Below, piece after piece: positions 34,707 through 42,537 of a DNA stretch of 64,000 bases. Under the pieces are notes generated by a model, which was given only the letters and a program-made list of their open reading frames with translations, was not told the DNA's origin and ran no database searches. Made by a program: the position numbers and the translations under genes. The stretch comes from Neobacillus jeddahensis. GTDB taxonomy: Bacteria > Bacillota > Bacilli > Bacillales > Cytobacillaceae. Location: contig NZ_CCAS010000014.1 of assembly GCF_000612625.1 (NCBI RefSeq), forward strand, positions 24,319 to 88,318, given 5' to 3'. How positions within the stretch are numbered: the stretch's first letter is position 1; the number at the start of each line of letters is the position of its first letter.

Positions 34707-35924
34707 CTAAGTGATTTTGTTTAAATATTTTACGGCTTCCTTCACTATTCCTTTTTGGTTGTAATTGTCTGCTAACATCTTATAGAAGCGGTTAAGATCA
34801 TCAGACTGTTCATTAGCCTCAAGATAGGGAATCACTTTTGACTCTAAATATTTGAACGATTTGACCTGGGATACCATATGAAGTTGGTAAAAGACTGCTA
34901 ATAGTCTTAACTTTTTTACTCCAAGCTCTTTCGATAAAGAATCTACTTCTTCAAATATTTCCTTCGCTTTTTCAAGCGAATTTAGATGATAATGAAGTTC
35001 TCCAATATCATATAGCGTCACAAGATAGTCTTGATTCATGTTAGATTGTAACGCTAAACTTTTTTCATAATAAAAAAGCGCTTCCCTCGGATTTTTCATT
35101 TTATTTTGTAGAAAGCCCATATTATGATAAATTTGTGGAAGAAGCTTCTCTTCTTTTAGTATCACTGCGTTACGGATCAAATGTTGAAAGCATCCTTGTG
35201 CCTCTTCATAAATGTTGGAGTTTGTGTAATTAATTCCGAGCAACATCAAAGTATGAAGAATTCGAATAAAGTTATGCTGATTCATAAACATTTGCAAAGC
35301 CATGTTCCCAAAATGGATCGCATGCCCTGATTGCTCTAATAAACTTTTTACTAGTGCTCGATGATAAAGAAATTCTCCACTCGTTGTTTCATGATCATTT
35401 TCTATATACAAGGAATCGAGAATGGTGTCTGCATTTTTATACTGTCCTTGTAAGATTAAGAATATCGCATTGTAATAGCGAAATAAATAGCTTTCATGTT
35501 GGGAAAAATTCTTCTTTTGTTTAGATAATAAATCTCTTTGGGACTCTGCATCCTTTATAAGTCCTTTAAATAATAGGTATCTATATTTAGCTAATTCGCA
35601 AACATAAATATGCTTTGAAAATGGAATTAAATGTGCCATGTTCTCTACTTTTTGATAAGTATCGTCTATTTCATCCTTTAGATAAAAATTGATCTTACTG
35701 CTTAGCTCTTTGATATTTCCCTTAATCTGGTCTTCCTTTTCTTCCATCTCTTCCAAACTAATAGTTAACCGTTTGAGCAACAGTGAAATGGTTTCCTCGT
35801 TTGCTTCTTTGGAATTGTTCTCTATTTTACTTAAATGTGGAACAGAACAAATTCCTTTCGCTAGTTCCCCCTGGGTTATTCCTCTTTGTGTACGATAGAA
35901 CTTAATCAAGGCTCCAAATTCCAT
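34707..35924 (-). CDS. HTH-TPR regulator of the RRNPP family (NprR-like)
   Basis: 405 aa. Residues ~1-62 are an XRE-type HTH (LIKFYRTQRGITQGELAKGI, VPHLSKIENNSKEANEETI). Residues ~80-400 are a continuous array of about nine TPR-like helical pairs, for example YHNMGFLQNKMKNPREALFYYEKSL and YDIGELHYHLNSLEKAKEIF. The length and layout match NprR (HTH plus nine TPR) better than PlcR. NprR proteins bind an imported oligopeptide and then activate protease and late-growth genes; some also act as Rap-like sporulation phosphatases. The cognate peptide is probably encoded by the 49-residue frame just downstream. Confidence 0.87.
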   Translation of the reverse strand: MEFGALIKFYRTQRGITQGELAKGICSVPHLSKIENNSKEANEETISLLLKRLTISLEEMEEKEDQIKGNIKELSSKINFYLKDEIDDTYQKVENMAHLIPFSKHIYVCELAKYRYLLFKGLIKDAESQRDLLSKQKKNFSQHESYLFRYYNAIFLILQGQYKNADTILDSLYIENDHETTSGEFLYHRALVKSLLEQSGHAIHFGNMALQMFMNQHNFIRILHTLMLLGINYTNSNIYEEAQGCFQHLIRNAVILKEEKLLPQIYHNMGFLQNKMKNPREALFYYEKSLALQSNMNQDYLVTLYDIGELHYHLNSLEKAKEIFEEVDSLSKELGVKKLRLLAVFYQLHMVSQVKSFKYLESKVIPYLEANEQSDDLNRFYKMLADNYNQKGIVKEAVKYLNKIT

Positions 35925-36068
35925 ATGATCACCCAGATTGCCCTTCCTTTTTCATTTATTTTACAACAATGGAAGATAATCTTATAGTGATATTCGGACT
36001 ATTCCCAAAGGAGTTAATTTACTCTAGTGATAAACTTGGGAAAATTTCAAAAAACTTCTAAAGACACA
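35925..36068. other. Intergenic region upstream of the NprR-like gene
   Basis: About 140 AT-rich bases between the NprR-like start and a GC-rich repeat. It must hold the promoter of the regulator, but no hexamer pair with correct spacing stands out. Confidence 0.4.
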
Positions 36069-36193
36069 TAAGAAAAGCGCAAGGCGCCCGCCTATCGGCG
36101 ACAAGCACAAGACGAGCCGGCCGAAAGGTTGTTCTTTAACCTTTTGGTCGGATTGGCTTGTGACCTCGAGCCGATGGCGCCTGGAGCTGGACA
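36069..36193. repeat. Structured GC-rich intergenic repeat element
   Basis: About 125 bases, much richer in G+C than its surroundings, that fold on themselves: AGGCGCCCGCC/GGCGCCT outer arms, ACAAGC/GCTTGT, and an inner CCGACC-type hairpin (GGCCGAAAGGTT with AACCTTTTGGTC). I recall near-identical elements scattered in intergenic regions of Bacillus genomes. This copy lies between the NprR-like gene and corA. The function of the element is unknown. Confidence 0.6.
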
Positions 36194-36228
36194 ATTCTCA
36201 AAGTCAAAATTTATACTTTCTTATCTTA

Positions 36229-36254
36229 TAAAAAAACAGCCTGGTTAGAGGCTG
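36229..36254 (-). terminator. Terminator of corA
   Basis: CAGCCT (36237-36242) pairs with AGGCTG (36249-36254) followed by seven T on the minus strand, just after the corA stop codon. Confidence 0.88.
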
Positions 36255-36259
36255 CTAAT

Positions 36260-37198
36260 CTAGAAATATTTCTTTTTCCAAAAAACAAACGCTGTTAAAC
36301 TAGTTAAAAATGCAGAGATGATAAGCGGGATCGCATAGGAATGGGTAGCGTGCTGGAGTGGGATATCAACATTCATCCCGTAAAAACTCGCCACCATTGT
36401 TGGGAATGATAATATAATCGTGATCGATGTTAAAAACTTCATAACAATATTGAGATTATTGGAGATAATGGAAGCAAAAGCGTTCATCATACCACTCAAA
36501 ATGGAGCGGTATGTTTCCGCCATTTCAATTGCCTGTGTTTTTTCAATGATCACGTCTTCTAATAGATCCTTATCTTCTTCATACATTTTTAAATAATTAA
36601 AACGGAGAATCTTATCTAGGACGACTTTATTTGATTTTAATGACGTGGTGAAGTAAACCAAACTTTTCTCTAAGGCAAGGAACGCATAGAGTTCTTTATT
36701 TTTCAAAGATTGATGGATTTCACGTTCAATTTCATTTGTTTTCTTATTGATTTGCTTTAAGTAACGAAGATAATAAGAAGAAATCACAAATAAGATTTGT
36801 AAGGCGAATCGCGTCTTTTTAAAGGTAAAAAATTCTTTTACACGATTTTTGCGAAATTCTTCAATAATAGGTGAATCTTTTAAGGAAACGGTAATGATAT
36901 TATCTTCCGTTAGGATAATGCCAATTGGAATGGTTTCATATACGATCAATCCGGTTTCATCTTGAACCGTATAAGGAAAATCGACGATGATATAGACTCT
37001 TCCATCATCGCGTTCAATCCTTGGTCGTTCTTCATCATCCAGGGCATCTTTTATGATATCAACATCTACTTGAGCATCTGTTGAAACCTTGTTAATTTCT
37101 TCTGCCGTCGGTGCATACATATTAACCCAACAGCCTTTTGAGATTACATCAACCTTTTCCAACACTCGAGTTTCTGTGCTTTTAAAAATTTCTAACAT
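36260..37198 (-). CDS. corA: CorA-family magnesium/divalent metal transporter
   Basis: 312 aa. A large cytoplasmic N-terminal domain is followed by two membrane helices at the C-terminus, with the signature YGMNVDIPLQ between them (the GMN selectivity motif) and a short basic tail (WKKKYF). This is the standard pentameric CorA layout, for uptake of Mg2+ and possibly Co2+ or Ni2+. GAGGAGG precedes the ATG. The 217-base leader has an inverted repeat and a possible 41-residue frame. No M-box signature was seen there. Confidence 0.95.
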   Translation of the reverse strand: MLEIFKSTETRVLEKVDVISKGCWVNMYAPTAEEINKVSTDAQVDVDIIKDALDDEERPRIERDDGRVYIIVDFPYTVQDETGLIVYETIPIGIILTEDNIITVSLKDSPIIEEFRKNRVKEFFTFKKTRFALQILFVISSYYLRYLKQINKKTNEIEREIHQSLKNKELYAFLALEKSLVYFTTSLKSNKVVLDKILRFNYLKMYEEDKDLLEDVIIEKTQAIEMAETYRSILSGMMNAFASIISNNLNIVMKFLTSITIILSFPTMVASFYGMNVDIPLQHATHSYAIPLIISAFLTSLTAFVFWKKKYF

Positions 37199-37214
37199 AG
37201 CAAAACCTCCTCAC

Positions 37215-37340
37215 TCACTTTGTTCGAGGAAGCCAACAGCCTTTTTTAGAGTTGATATTTATGATATTCAATTCAATCAATTCAAGGATCACATTGACTT
37301 CCCCCCGCCTACTTGGGTCTGGGTCTACAGAATAACTCAA
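37215..37340 (-). CDS. Possible 41-residue leader frame upstream of corA
   Basis: A TTG-initiated frame with AAGGAG nine bases upstream encodes MSYSVDPDPSRRGEVNVI and so on to a C-terminus ending in LPRTK. It ends 16 bases before the corA ATG. It is embedded in a 12-bp inverted repeat whose one arm covers the space between its ribosome site and start. I recognise no family. It could be a translated leader peptide or chance. Confidence 0.3.
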   Translation of the reverse strand: MSYSVDPDPSRRGEVNVILELIELNIININSKKGCWLPRTK

Positions 37341-37352
37341 AAATATCAACTC
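37249..37352 (-). repeat. Inverted repeat in the corA leader
   Basis: A 12-base perfect inverted repeat, GAGTTGATATTT at 37249-37260 and AAATATCAACTC at 37341-37352, with about 80 bases between. In the corA transcript it would pair the ribosome site of the leader frame with a segment ~50 bases before corA. Confidence 0.6.
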
Positions 37353-37415
37353 CTTCTGATTTTAATATCCTATCCTATCATAACCCCTAATGCGCAAAAG
37401 TACAAAGGAGTTTTT

Positions 37416-38321
37416 TTACGATTTATCTGTATCATCAGGAAAAAACGGATTTAAATGGATTAAAACCTCACGGACATTATCATTTTGATCCATCAGCTTA
37501 CGCTTTATCGATTTAGCTAGGTCATGCCCTTGTTTAATCGTCTTAAAATGGTCAATCGAAATCCGTAGATCGACTAACACATAATGCCCATGTTCTCTTG
37601 CCCTGATTCGGTCGATTCGCTTGACCTCATCAAATTCAGTTACAACCGCTATGTACTCCTGTAACGTTTCTGTATTTATATTTCGCTCCAGTAATATATC
37701 AAATGCTTCGGTTAACATTTCCTTCGCAATTTTAAAAATTAAATAGGCGACAAAAACACTCGCTGCCTTATCTCCATATAATAAGAAATCGATATCAAAT
37801 CGCACCCCGAGAATGGACAGAAGGACCCCTGCCGCTGCGGCAATCGATGCTACGATATCTGCTTTATGGTCATAGGCAATCGCCTCAATGGCCTTACTTT
37901 GATTTTCTTTAGCCACCCGTAAAGAGCTTCGGTATAAAATGATCTTGGTTACAAACGAAAACAGGGCGATCCACATCGCTAACAAGCTTGGTGATTCCAC
38001 CTCATGAAAGAATCCACTAATCCCTTCATACGCTACGTAAATGGCAACAAGCAATAGGAGAAAGCCAATAATTTCTGAAACAATGACCTCAGCCTTTCCA
38101 TGTCCATACGGATGTTCTTTGTCCGCTGGTTTATTGGCAATTTTAATGACCAGTAAAACAATAACCGAGGCAAAAACATCAGCGGCAGAATGGATTCCAT
38201 CCGCAAATACAGCATCACTGTGTCCATACCAGCCAATTATTATTTTTCCGAGCGTGAGGATAATGTTACTGACCACACTTATCCAAGCCACTTTTTTTGC
38301 AAGAGATTCTCTCATTTCCAT
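37416..38321 (-). CDS. Cation diffusion facilitator (CDF) family transporter
   Basis: 301 aa from the ATG at 38321 with AAGGGTGG upstream; the open frame continues to 38396 without a better site. Six membrane helices in the first ~210 residues. The metal-site motifs HSDAVFADGIHSAADV (helix 2) and DHKADIVASIAAAAGV (helix 5) and KEHPYGHGKAE are clear. The cytoplasmic C-terminal domain has REHGHYVLVDLRI. CDF proteins export Zn, Fe, Mn or Co by proton antiport. The HSDAV and DHKAD pattern is of the mixed Zn/Fe or Mn type; the metal cannot be fixed. Confidence 0.92.
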   Translation of the reverse strand: MEMRESLAKKVAWISVVSNIILTLGKIIIGWYGHSDAVFADGIHSAADVFASVIVLLVIKIANKPADKEHPYGHGKAEVIVSEIIGFLLLLVAIYVAYEGISGFFHEVESPSLLAMWIALFSFVTKIILYRSSLRVAKENQSKAIEAIAYDHKADIVASIAAAAGVLLSILGVRFDIDFLLYGDKAASVFVAYLIFKIAKEMLTEAFDILLERNINTETLQEYIAVVTEFDEVKRIDRIRAREHGHYVLVDLRISIDHFKTIKQGHDLAKSIKRKLMDQNDNVREVLIHLNPFFPDDTDKS

Positions 38322-38474
38322 CGTCAACCACCCTTTATATTTAACGAAAGCACGCCAACTGTATTCCCTTTTCGTTTCGACAGAGGCGGAGTTCACTCAT
38401 GCGTTCGAAAATTTTCCACATCCATTTAGTTAACCTAAGAAATCATAGCAAACGTAACCCTTTTGGGTCTAGAG

Positions 38475-38515
38475 AAAAAATCTTGCCTCCATTAAGAAAA
38501 ATTGAATGGAGGCAA
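38475..38515 (-). terminator. Terminator of the 45-residue gene
   Basis: An 11-bp perfect stem (38483-38493 with 38505-38515) followed by six T on the minus strand, just downstream of the stop at 38530. Confidence 0.88.
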
Positions 38516-38529
38516 CTCACCATAAACTC

Positions 38530-38667
38530 TTATTCTTTCTTTCCTTCTTGATCCTCTTTCCTCATTTCTACTTCCTCTACAACAGAAATCCGATTTATTT
38601 GCTCATGAAGAAAATGGAAGGCTTGGTCTAATTCTTCACGAGAGGGAAACTCTTTTTTTCGATTCAT
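38530..38667 (-). CDS. Small conserved-type hypothetical protein, 45 aa
   Basis: Translates to MNRKKEFPSREELDQAFHFL, then HEQINRISVVEEVEMRKEDQ and a Lys/Glu tail. It is charged and helical, with no membrane segment. GGTGGAG sits 7 bases before the ATG and a strong terminator follows the stop, so it is a genuine transcription unit. I do not recognise a characterised family. Confidence 0.72.
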   Translation of the reverse strand: MNRKKEFPSREELDQAFHFLHEQINRISVVEEVEMRKEDQEGKKE

Positions 38668-38767
38668 TTGATCTCCACCCTTCAAAGTTTTATTTTTTAC
38701 AGGAGTAATAATTTTAAAATAAGAAAAAAATACCGTTGTATCACTATTTGAAAAGGGAGGATTTCAC

Positions 38768-38974
38768 ATGGACAATAAAAAAGCTAATCCTAAAAAAGAG
38801 TTGGCAGGGAGTTTTTACCACCCGAGTTATTATCAAGAAAAGGACGACCTTTCCAAAGGAATTGCCACCTCACATGAGCAAGTAAGCGACACGTATACAG
38901 AAGGAGAAATTGGTGCCGTTATCGATGATGTGGATGGTAAGGATATTCCGATTCCACAAGAAGGCAACGAATAA
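38768..38974 (+). CDS. yozQ: YozQ-like DUF4025 small protein
   Basis: 68 aa, hydrophilic. The segment YHPSYYQEKDDLSKGIATSHEQVSDTY followed by EGEIGAVIDDVDGKDIPIP matches the DUF4025/YozQ family found in spore-forming Bacillaceae. The function is unknown. GGGAGG precedes the ATG and a terminator follows directly, so it is a single-gene unit divergent from the 45-residue gene. Confidence 0.8.
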   Translation: MDNKKANPKKELAGSFYHPSYYQEKDDLSKGIATSHEQVSDTYTEGEIGAVIDDVDGKDIPIPQEGNE

Positions 38975-38986
38975 GTTTCTTAAGTA

Positions 38987-39022
38987 GAAAACAGCTCTCA
39001 TCCGAAAGCTGTTTTCTTTTTT
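38987..39022 (+). terminator. Terminator of the yozQ-like gene
   Basis: GAAAACAGCT (38987-38996) pairs with AGCTGTTTTC (39007-39016), followed by T residues. Confidence 0.88.
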
Positions 39023-39062
39023 AGACCGTTAAAATTTCCGCTTCAGGCGTCTTAAGCCGTTC

Positions 39063-39818
39063 TTAATCTTTATCTTCCACATAGGGATCATGTTCATAGG
39101 CTGGTAAATCACCAAAGCTTGTCATAAGGCCTTCTTCATCTAGAGCCTCTTCATATTGTTCATGTTGCGCATTCGGATACACTTTAATGTCGTTTCCATA
39201 CATATCGTTCCCAACAAAATTTTCATAGTCCTCCACATAGCCAATATTTTCATCAGATTCCGGATAAATATCTTGGTAATTATCCTCCGAAAAAGCCAAA
39301 TCAGAGGGAGTTTCAGATGTGCCCCAAGAGGCAACCTCTTGCCATGCATCCTCGGCATCAAAAGCAACATTTTCATCCTTTTCATCCATATCGAATTTAC
39401 CGAAGTCAGGCATCAGAACACCCTCCTCAATGGGACGATTATGGGATACCACCTGATCAGGACTATGTTCAATGCAGTAGGTTGTGTTTGGCAATGCCTC
39501 TAGTCTTTCAATTGGAATATCCTTTCCACAAACCTCGCATTTCCCATACGTGCCGTTTTCCATCGCGGCCAGCGCTCTGTCTATATTGCTTAGCTGCAAT
39601 TCATAATGTTCATTTAGGGCAATATCCTTTTCTCGTTCATATAAATCTGTCCCCTCATCTGCGGGATGGTTATCATAGCTTGATAATTCTCCCATCGATT
39701 CATGGTAATGACCACGTTCCAACCCGAAATGGTCATTCTGATCAAGTCGTTCCGTTACTTCACTTTTTTCTTGCAATAATCGTAACCGAAACTCAGCTAA
39801 CTGCTGCGTCGATAACAT
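39063..39818 (-). CDS. yteA: TraR/DksA-type zinc-finger protein, YteA family
   Basis: 251 aa from the ATG at 39818 with AAAGGGG upstream. An N-terminal coiled-coil (LRLLQEKSEVTERLDQND, and later LSNIDRALAAMENGTYGKCE) leads into the zinc finger CEVCGKDIPIERLEALPNTT then YCIEH, where the second half is C-x2-H instead of C-x2-C. The long C-terminus is acidic and Tyr-rich. YteA of B. subtilis is a sporulation-linked protein of unknown role, and DksA relatives bind RNA polymerase. Confidence 0.87.
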   Translation of the reverse strand: MLSTQQLAEFRLRLLQEKSEVTERLDQNDHFGLERGHYHESMGELSSYDNHPADEGTDLYEREKDIALNEHYELQLSNIDRALAAMENGTYGKCEVCGKDIPIERLEALPNTTYCIEHSPDQVVSHNRPIEEGVLMPDFGKFDMDEKDENVAFDAEDAWQEVASWGTSETPSDLAFSEDNYQDIYPESDENIGYVEDYENFVGNDMYGNDIKVYPNAQHEQYEEALDEEGLMTSFGDLPAYEHDPYVEDKD

Positions 39819-40049
39819 GTCATAACCCCTTTCATAGTAAAGCACGATAATAACGATTGGAAAATCTATTTCACCATTAATATGTTCAGCTTTAGAGTTC
39901 CTTTATATTTTCATTTGTTTCACGGTGGATTATGTAATAAAAATTTAATTCCAACAAAATACCATTGAACCTTTGTGAGGAAACTGAATAAGAATTGGGT
40001 GCACGCGTATCTTAAGAATGATGAAGTTGATTAGAAATGAGGAGATTCG

Positions 40050-40211
40050 ATGGTTAATGAAAACTTTGACAAGTTTAGACAAGAGCAGCGCAAACATAAA
40101 GCGGAATATTTAGGGGGCAAGAATAACCAACCTCCTGGCCTGAATGATCCAGACTACAATAATCAGGAAATAACCGATAAAACGCCCGGGGCAACAGGAC
40201 GCAAGTTATAA
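40050..40211 (+). CDS. Small hydrophilic protein, 53 aa
   Basis: Starts MVNENFDKFRQEQRKHKAEY and ends QEITDKTPGATGRKL. It is strongly hydrophilic and rich in Asn, Lys, Gln and Gly, with no Cys and no membrane segment, like many small late-growth or spore proteins, though it matches no family I know. GGAGATTCG precedes the ATG. The APC permease starts 84 bases downstream in the same direction. Confidence 0.6.
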   Translation: MVNENFDKFRQEQRKHKAEYLGGKNNQPPGLNDPDYNNQEITDKTPGATGRKL

Positions 40212-40294
40212 CAATTTTTATAAAAGGGTTGGGGTCCATTTTCCTCAACCTTTTTAATCGAGAAGAGATAAAGTGCTGTAAAAGGAGAAATTCA

Positions 40295-41653
40295 ATGAGT
40301 AAATCAACGAATGGCGCAGAGGAAAAAAAATTGAAATGGTGGCAGCTTTCTTTATTCGGGGTCGGCTGTACGATCGGGACAGGCTTTTTCTTAGGTTCAA
40401 GTTTAGCCATAAAAATGGCAGGACCTGTTATTTTAATCGCCTTTATCCTTGCGGCAATTGGCACATACTTTGTATTTGATGCCCTTTCAAAGATGACCTC
40501 AAAGGAGCCACTAGAAGGGGGCTTTCGTTCCTATGCCAAAAAGGCTTACGGGCGTTGGGCAGGCTTCAGTAGCGGTTGGGTCTATTGGTGCTCGGAGGTT
40601 TTAATAATGGGAAGCCAGATGACGGCCCTATCGATTTTTTCTCGTTTCTGGTTTCCGAAGATTCCCTTATGGATTTTTGCAACGATCTACGGAGTATTAG
40701 GACTAACGGTCATTCTCATCGGGGTAAATCTATTAAATAAACTGGAAAATATTCTTGCCATTTTAAAAATTTCGGCCATTCTCATGTTTGTTATTATTGC
40801 GGCATTAGCTATTTTCGGTGTCATTGATGGGGACCGTCCCATCCAATACCCAAACAGTAAAAAGGATTTCATTCCAAGTGGAATTATGGGTTTATGGTCT
40901 TCCGTTATATTTGCCTTTTACGCCTTTGGCGGCATTGAGATATTAGGGTTAATGTCAATGAAATTAAAAAATCCCAAGGAAGCACCAAAGGCCGGAAAAA
41001 TCATGCTCTTTTCGCTGACGTTCATTTATGTCCTTTCAATTGGGCTGGCTGTTATGATGGTTTCTTGGCATTCATTCAACGCCAAGGAAAGTCCGTTTGT
41101 GATTGCCTTAGATACCTACCATCTCTCGTTTGTACCCCATTTTTTTAATGCTTCCTTAATTATTGCTGGTTTTTCAACCATGACAGCTTCACTTTATGGG
41201 GTGACAAGTGTGCTAGTAACCTTAGGGAAGGAAGGCGATGCTCCTGCCTGCTTTGCCAAGCAAGGGAAACTAAAAGTCCCACTAATGACCTTAGTTATTA
41301 CGATGTTGGGGATTACAGCGTCGATTGTATCGGCATTGGTTATGCCTGATCGGATTTATGAGCATATTACGACAGCCGCTGGACTGATGCTGCTTTACAA
41401 TTGGATCTTTATCTTGGCGTCATCGCGAAAAATATTAAAGTTGAAAATGAAAGAAAAGGTCATGTATTCGCTCGGTGCCTTGTTTATTTTGGTGGCTGTT
41501 TCAGGCACATTGTTTCATGACTCCAGCAGGCCTGGCTTCTTTGTTAGCCTTGCCTTTCTAGGCATTATCGGCATCCTTACCTTAATCATGAACTTCCAAT
41601 GGAATAAGAAAAAGAAGAAGAAAAAAGTACTCTACCCTTGGCCAACAGCATAG
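40295..41653 (+). CDS. APC-family amino acid permease
   Basis: 452 aa from the ATG at 40295 with AAAGGAG 7 bases upstream; the longer frame from 40229 has no such site. About 12 membrane helices. The N-terminal motif WWQLSLFGVGCTIGTGFFLGSSLAIKMAGP is typical of the amino acid-polyamine-organocation family (AAT type). The tail has seven consecutive lysines before VLYPWPTA. Substrate specificity cannot be deduced. Confidence 0.9.
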   Translation: MSKSTNGAEEKKLKWWQLSLFGVGCTIGTGFFLGSSLAIKMAGPVILIAFILAAIGTYFVFDALSKMTSKEPLEGGFRSYAKKAYGRWAGFSSGWVYWCSEVLIMGSQMTALSIFSRFWFPKIPLWIFATIYGVLGLTVILIGVNLLNKLENILAILKISAILMFVIIAALAIFGVIDGDRPIQYPNSKKDFIPSGIMGLWSSVIFAFYAFGGIEILGLMSMKLKNPKEAPKAGKIMLFSLTFIYVLSIGLAVMMVSWHSFNAKESPFVIALDTYHLSFVPHFFNASLIIAGFSTMTASLYGVTSVLVTLGKEGDAPACFAKQGKLKVPLMTLVITMLGITASIVSALVMPDRIYEHITTAAGLMLLYNWIFILASSRKILKLKMKEKVMYSLGALFILVAVSGTLFHDSSRPGFFVSLAFLGIIGILTLIMNFQWNKKKKKKKVLYPWPTA

Positions 41654-41669
41654 GATTCTTTCTTTCATA

Positions 41670-41765
41670 AAGAAAACTTGCAGACTGGCGAGCCCCTAAG
41701 GGCGAAGACAGAGGCGTAGTTGCACTTATGCCTGATTGGAAAGTTATACTTTCCTATCGGTCAAA
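41670..41765. repeat. Possible dispersed intergenic repeat fragment
   Basis: The stretch around AGGCGTAGTTGCACTTATGC and GGAAAGTTATACTTTCC forms two small hairpins and resembles short repeats I recall between genes in several Bacillus genomes. A shorter related string (GACAGAGGCGGAGTTCACTC) occurs at about 38380-38400. Neither is coding. Confidence 0.4.
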
Positions 41766-41799
41766 AAAAGTCAGCGAACTTCAGCTGACTTACTTTTTT
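41763..41799. terminator. Bidirectional terminator between the permease and LysE genes
   Basis: AAGTCAGC (41768-41775) pairs with GCTGACTT (41784-41791), with seven T on the minus side and six T on the plus side. Confidence 0.88.
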
Positions 41800-41820
41800 G
41801 GCCTAAAAGAATCTAAGCTT

Positions 41821-42447
41821 TTATCCAAAAATATTTTGAAAGGCCTGCATGCCAAAGTAGATCCCAAATCCGACCATTGAGATTCCGGATAGACAAGAGA
41901 TCACCACTAGTAAATGAGTGGTTAAGAATTTCCGAAAGCTACTCGCTACACTCGCCATCGTAATATCCCATATCAACAAGCCAATAAAAATAGCGCTACT
42001 ATAAAGAACTAATTGACTGGTGTCATATGTATTAGCAGCCTTCGCCAAAACGGATCCATAAATTCCTAACCAAAAAAGAATGGTCAACGGATTAGCAATC
42101 GACATCAAGAAGCCCGAAAAGAACGATTTTAACAAGGGTTCCTTCCCTCTAGCAAGCTCTAAATTAATTTTTCCAGCATTCATGAAGGTCTCTATACCTG
42201 TATACATCAGCACAAAGCATCCGAAAAACCAGAGAAAGGTTTGCACGAATTCTGATTCAAGAAATTGGACAACTCCTATGTAAACAACAAGCATATACAC
42301 GCCATCAGCAACCACAGCACCTACCCCAATAAGCCAAGAATGCATAAACCCATTTCTGATTCCTCGATCAATTTGGGCGGCATTAATCGGTCCAATCGGA
42401 GCAGCTAGCGATAATCCTAACAAGATATAACCTAAAAATACGTTCAT
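41821..42447 (-). CDS. LysE-family amino acid exporter
   Basis: 208 aa from the ATG at 42447 after AAGGGG. Six hydrophobic segments. The N-terminal LGLSLAAPIGPINAAQIDRGIRNG is the hallmark of LysE/RhtB translocators, as is SIANPLTILFWLGIYG in the middle. These proteins export amino acids or related metabolites. It is a single-gene unit. The substrate is unknown. Confidence 0.9.
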   Translation of the reverse strand: MNVFLGYILLGLSLAAPIGPINAAQIDRGIRNGFMHSWLIGVGAVVADGVYMLVVYIGVVQFLESEFVQTFLWFFGCFVLMYTGIETFMNAGKINLELARGKEPLLKSFFSGFLMSIANPLTILFWLGIYGSVLAKAANTYDTSQLVLYSSAIFIGLLIWDITMASVASSFRKFLTTHLLVVISCLSGISMVGFGIYFGMQAFQNIFG

Positions 42448-42537
42448 TACAGTCCCCTTCCCTCCAATATGGATAGATGCTTGTCTATCCATATTTATTC
42501 ACGAAGGAGAGGTTGTACGACAAAAATAAAAAGAAAT

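Noticed and set aside
36131..36137. GTTCTTT (SinR-box word) inside the GC-rich repeat
   Set aside because: It is the loop of a repeated hairpin and not near a promoter; a single 7-base match is expected by chance.
37089..37454. 121-codon plus-strand frame across the corA start and leader
   Set aside because: Antisense to corA's conserved N-terminus, with no start signal. The minus-strand leader frame is the better candidate, though also weak.
40075..40464. 129-codon minus-strand frame
   Set aside because: It runs opposite the small plus-strand gene and the permease start and has no recognisable domain or ribosome site.
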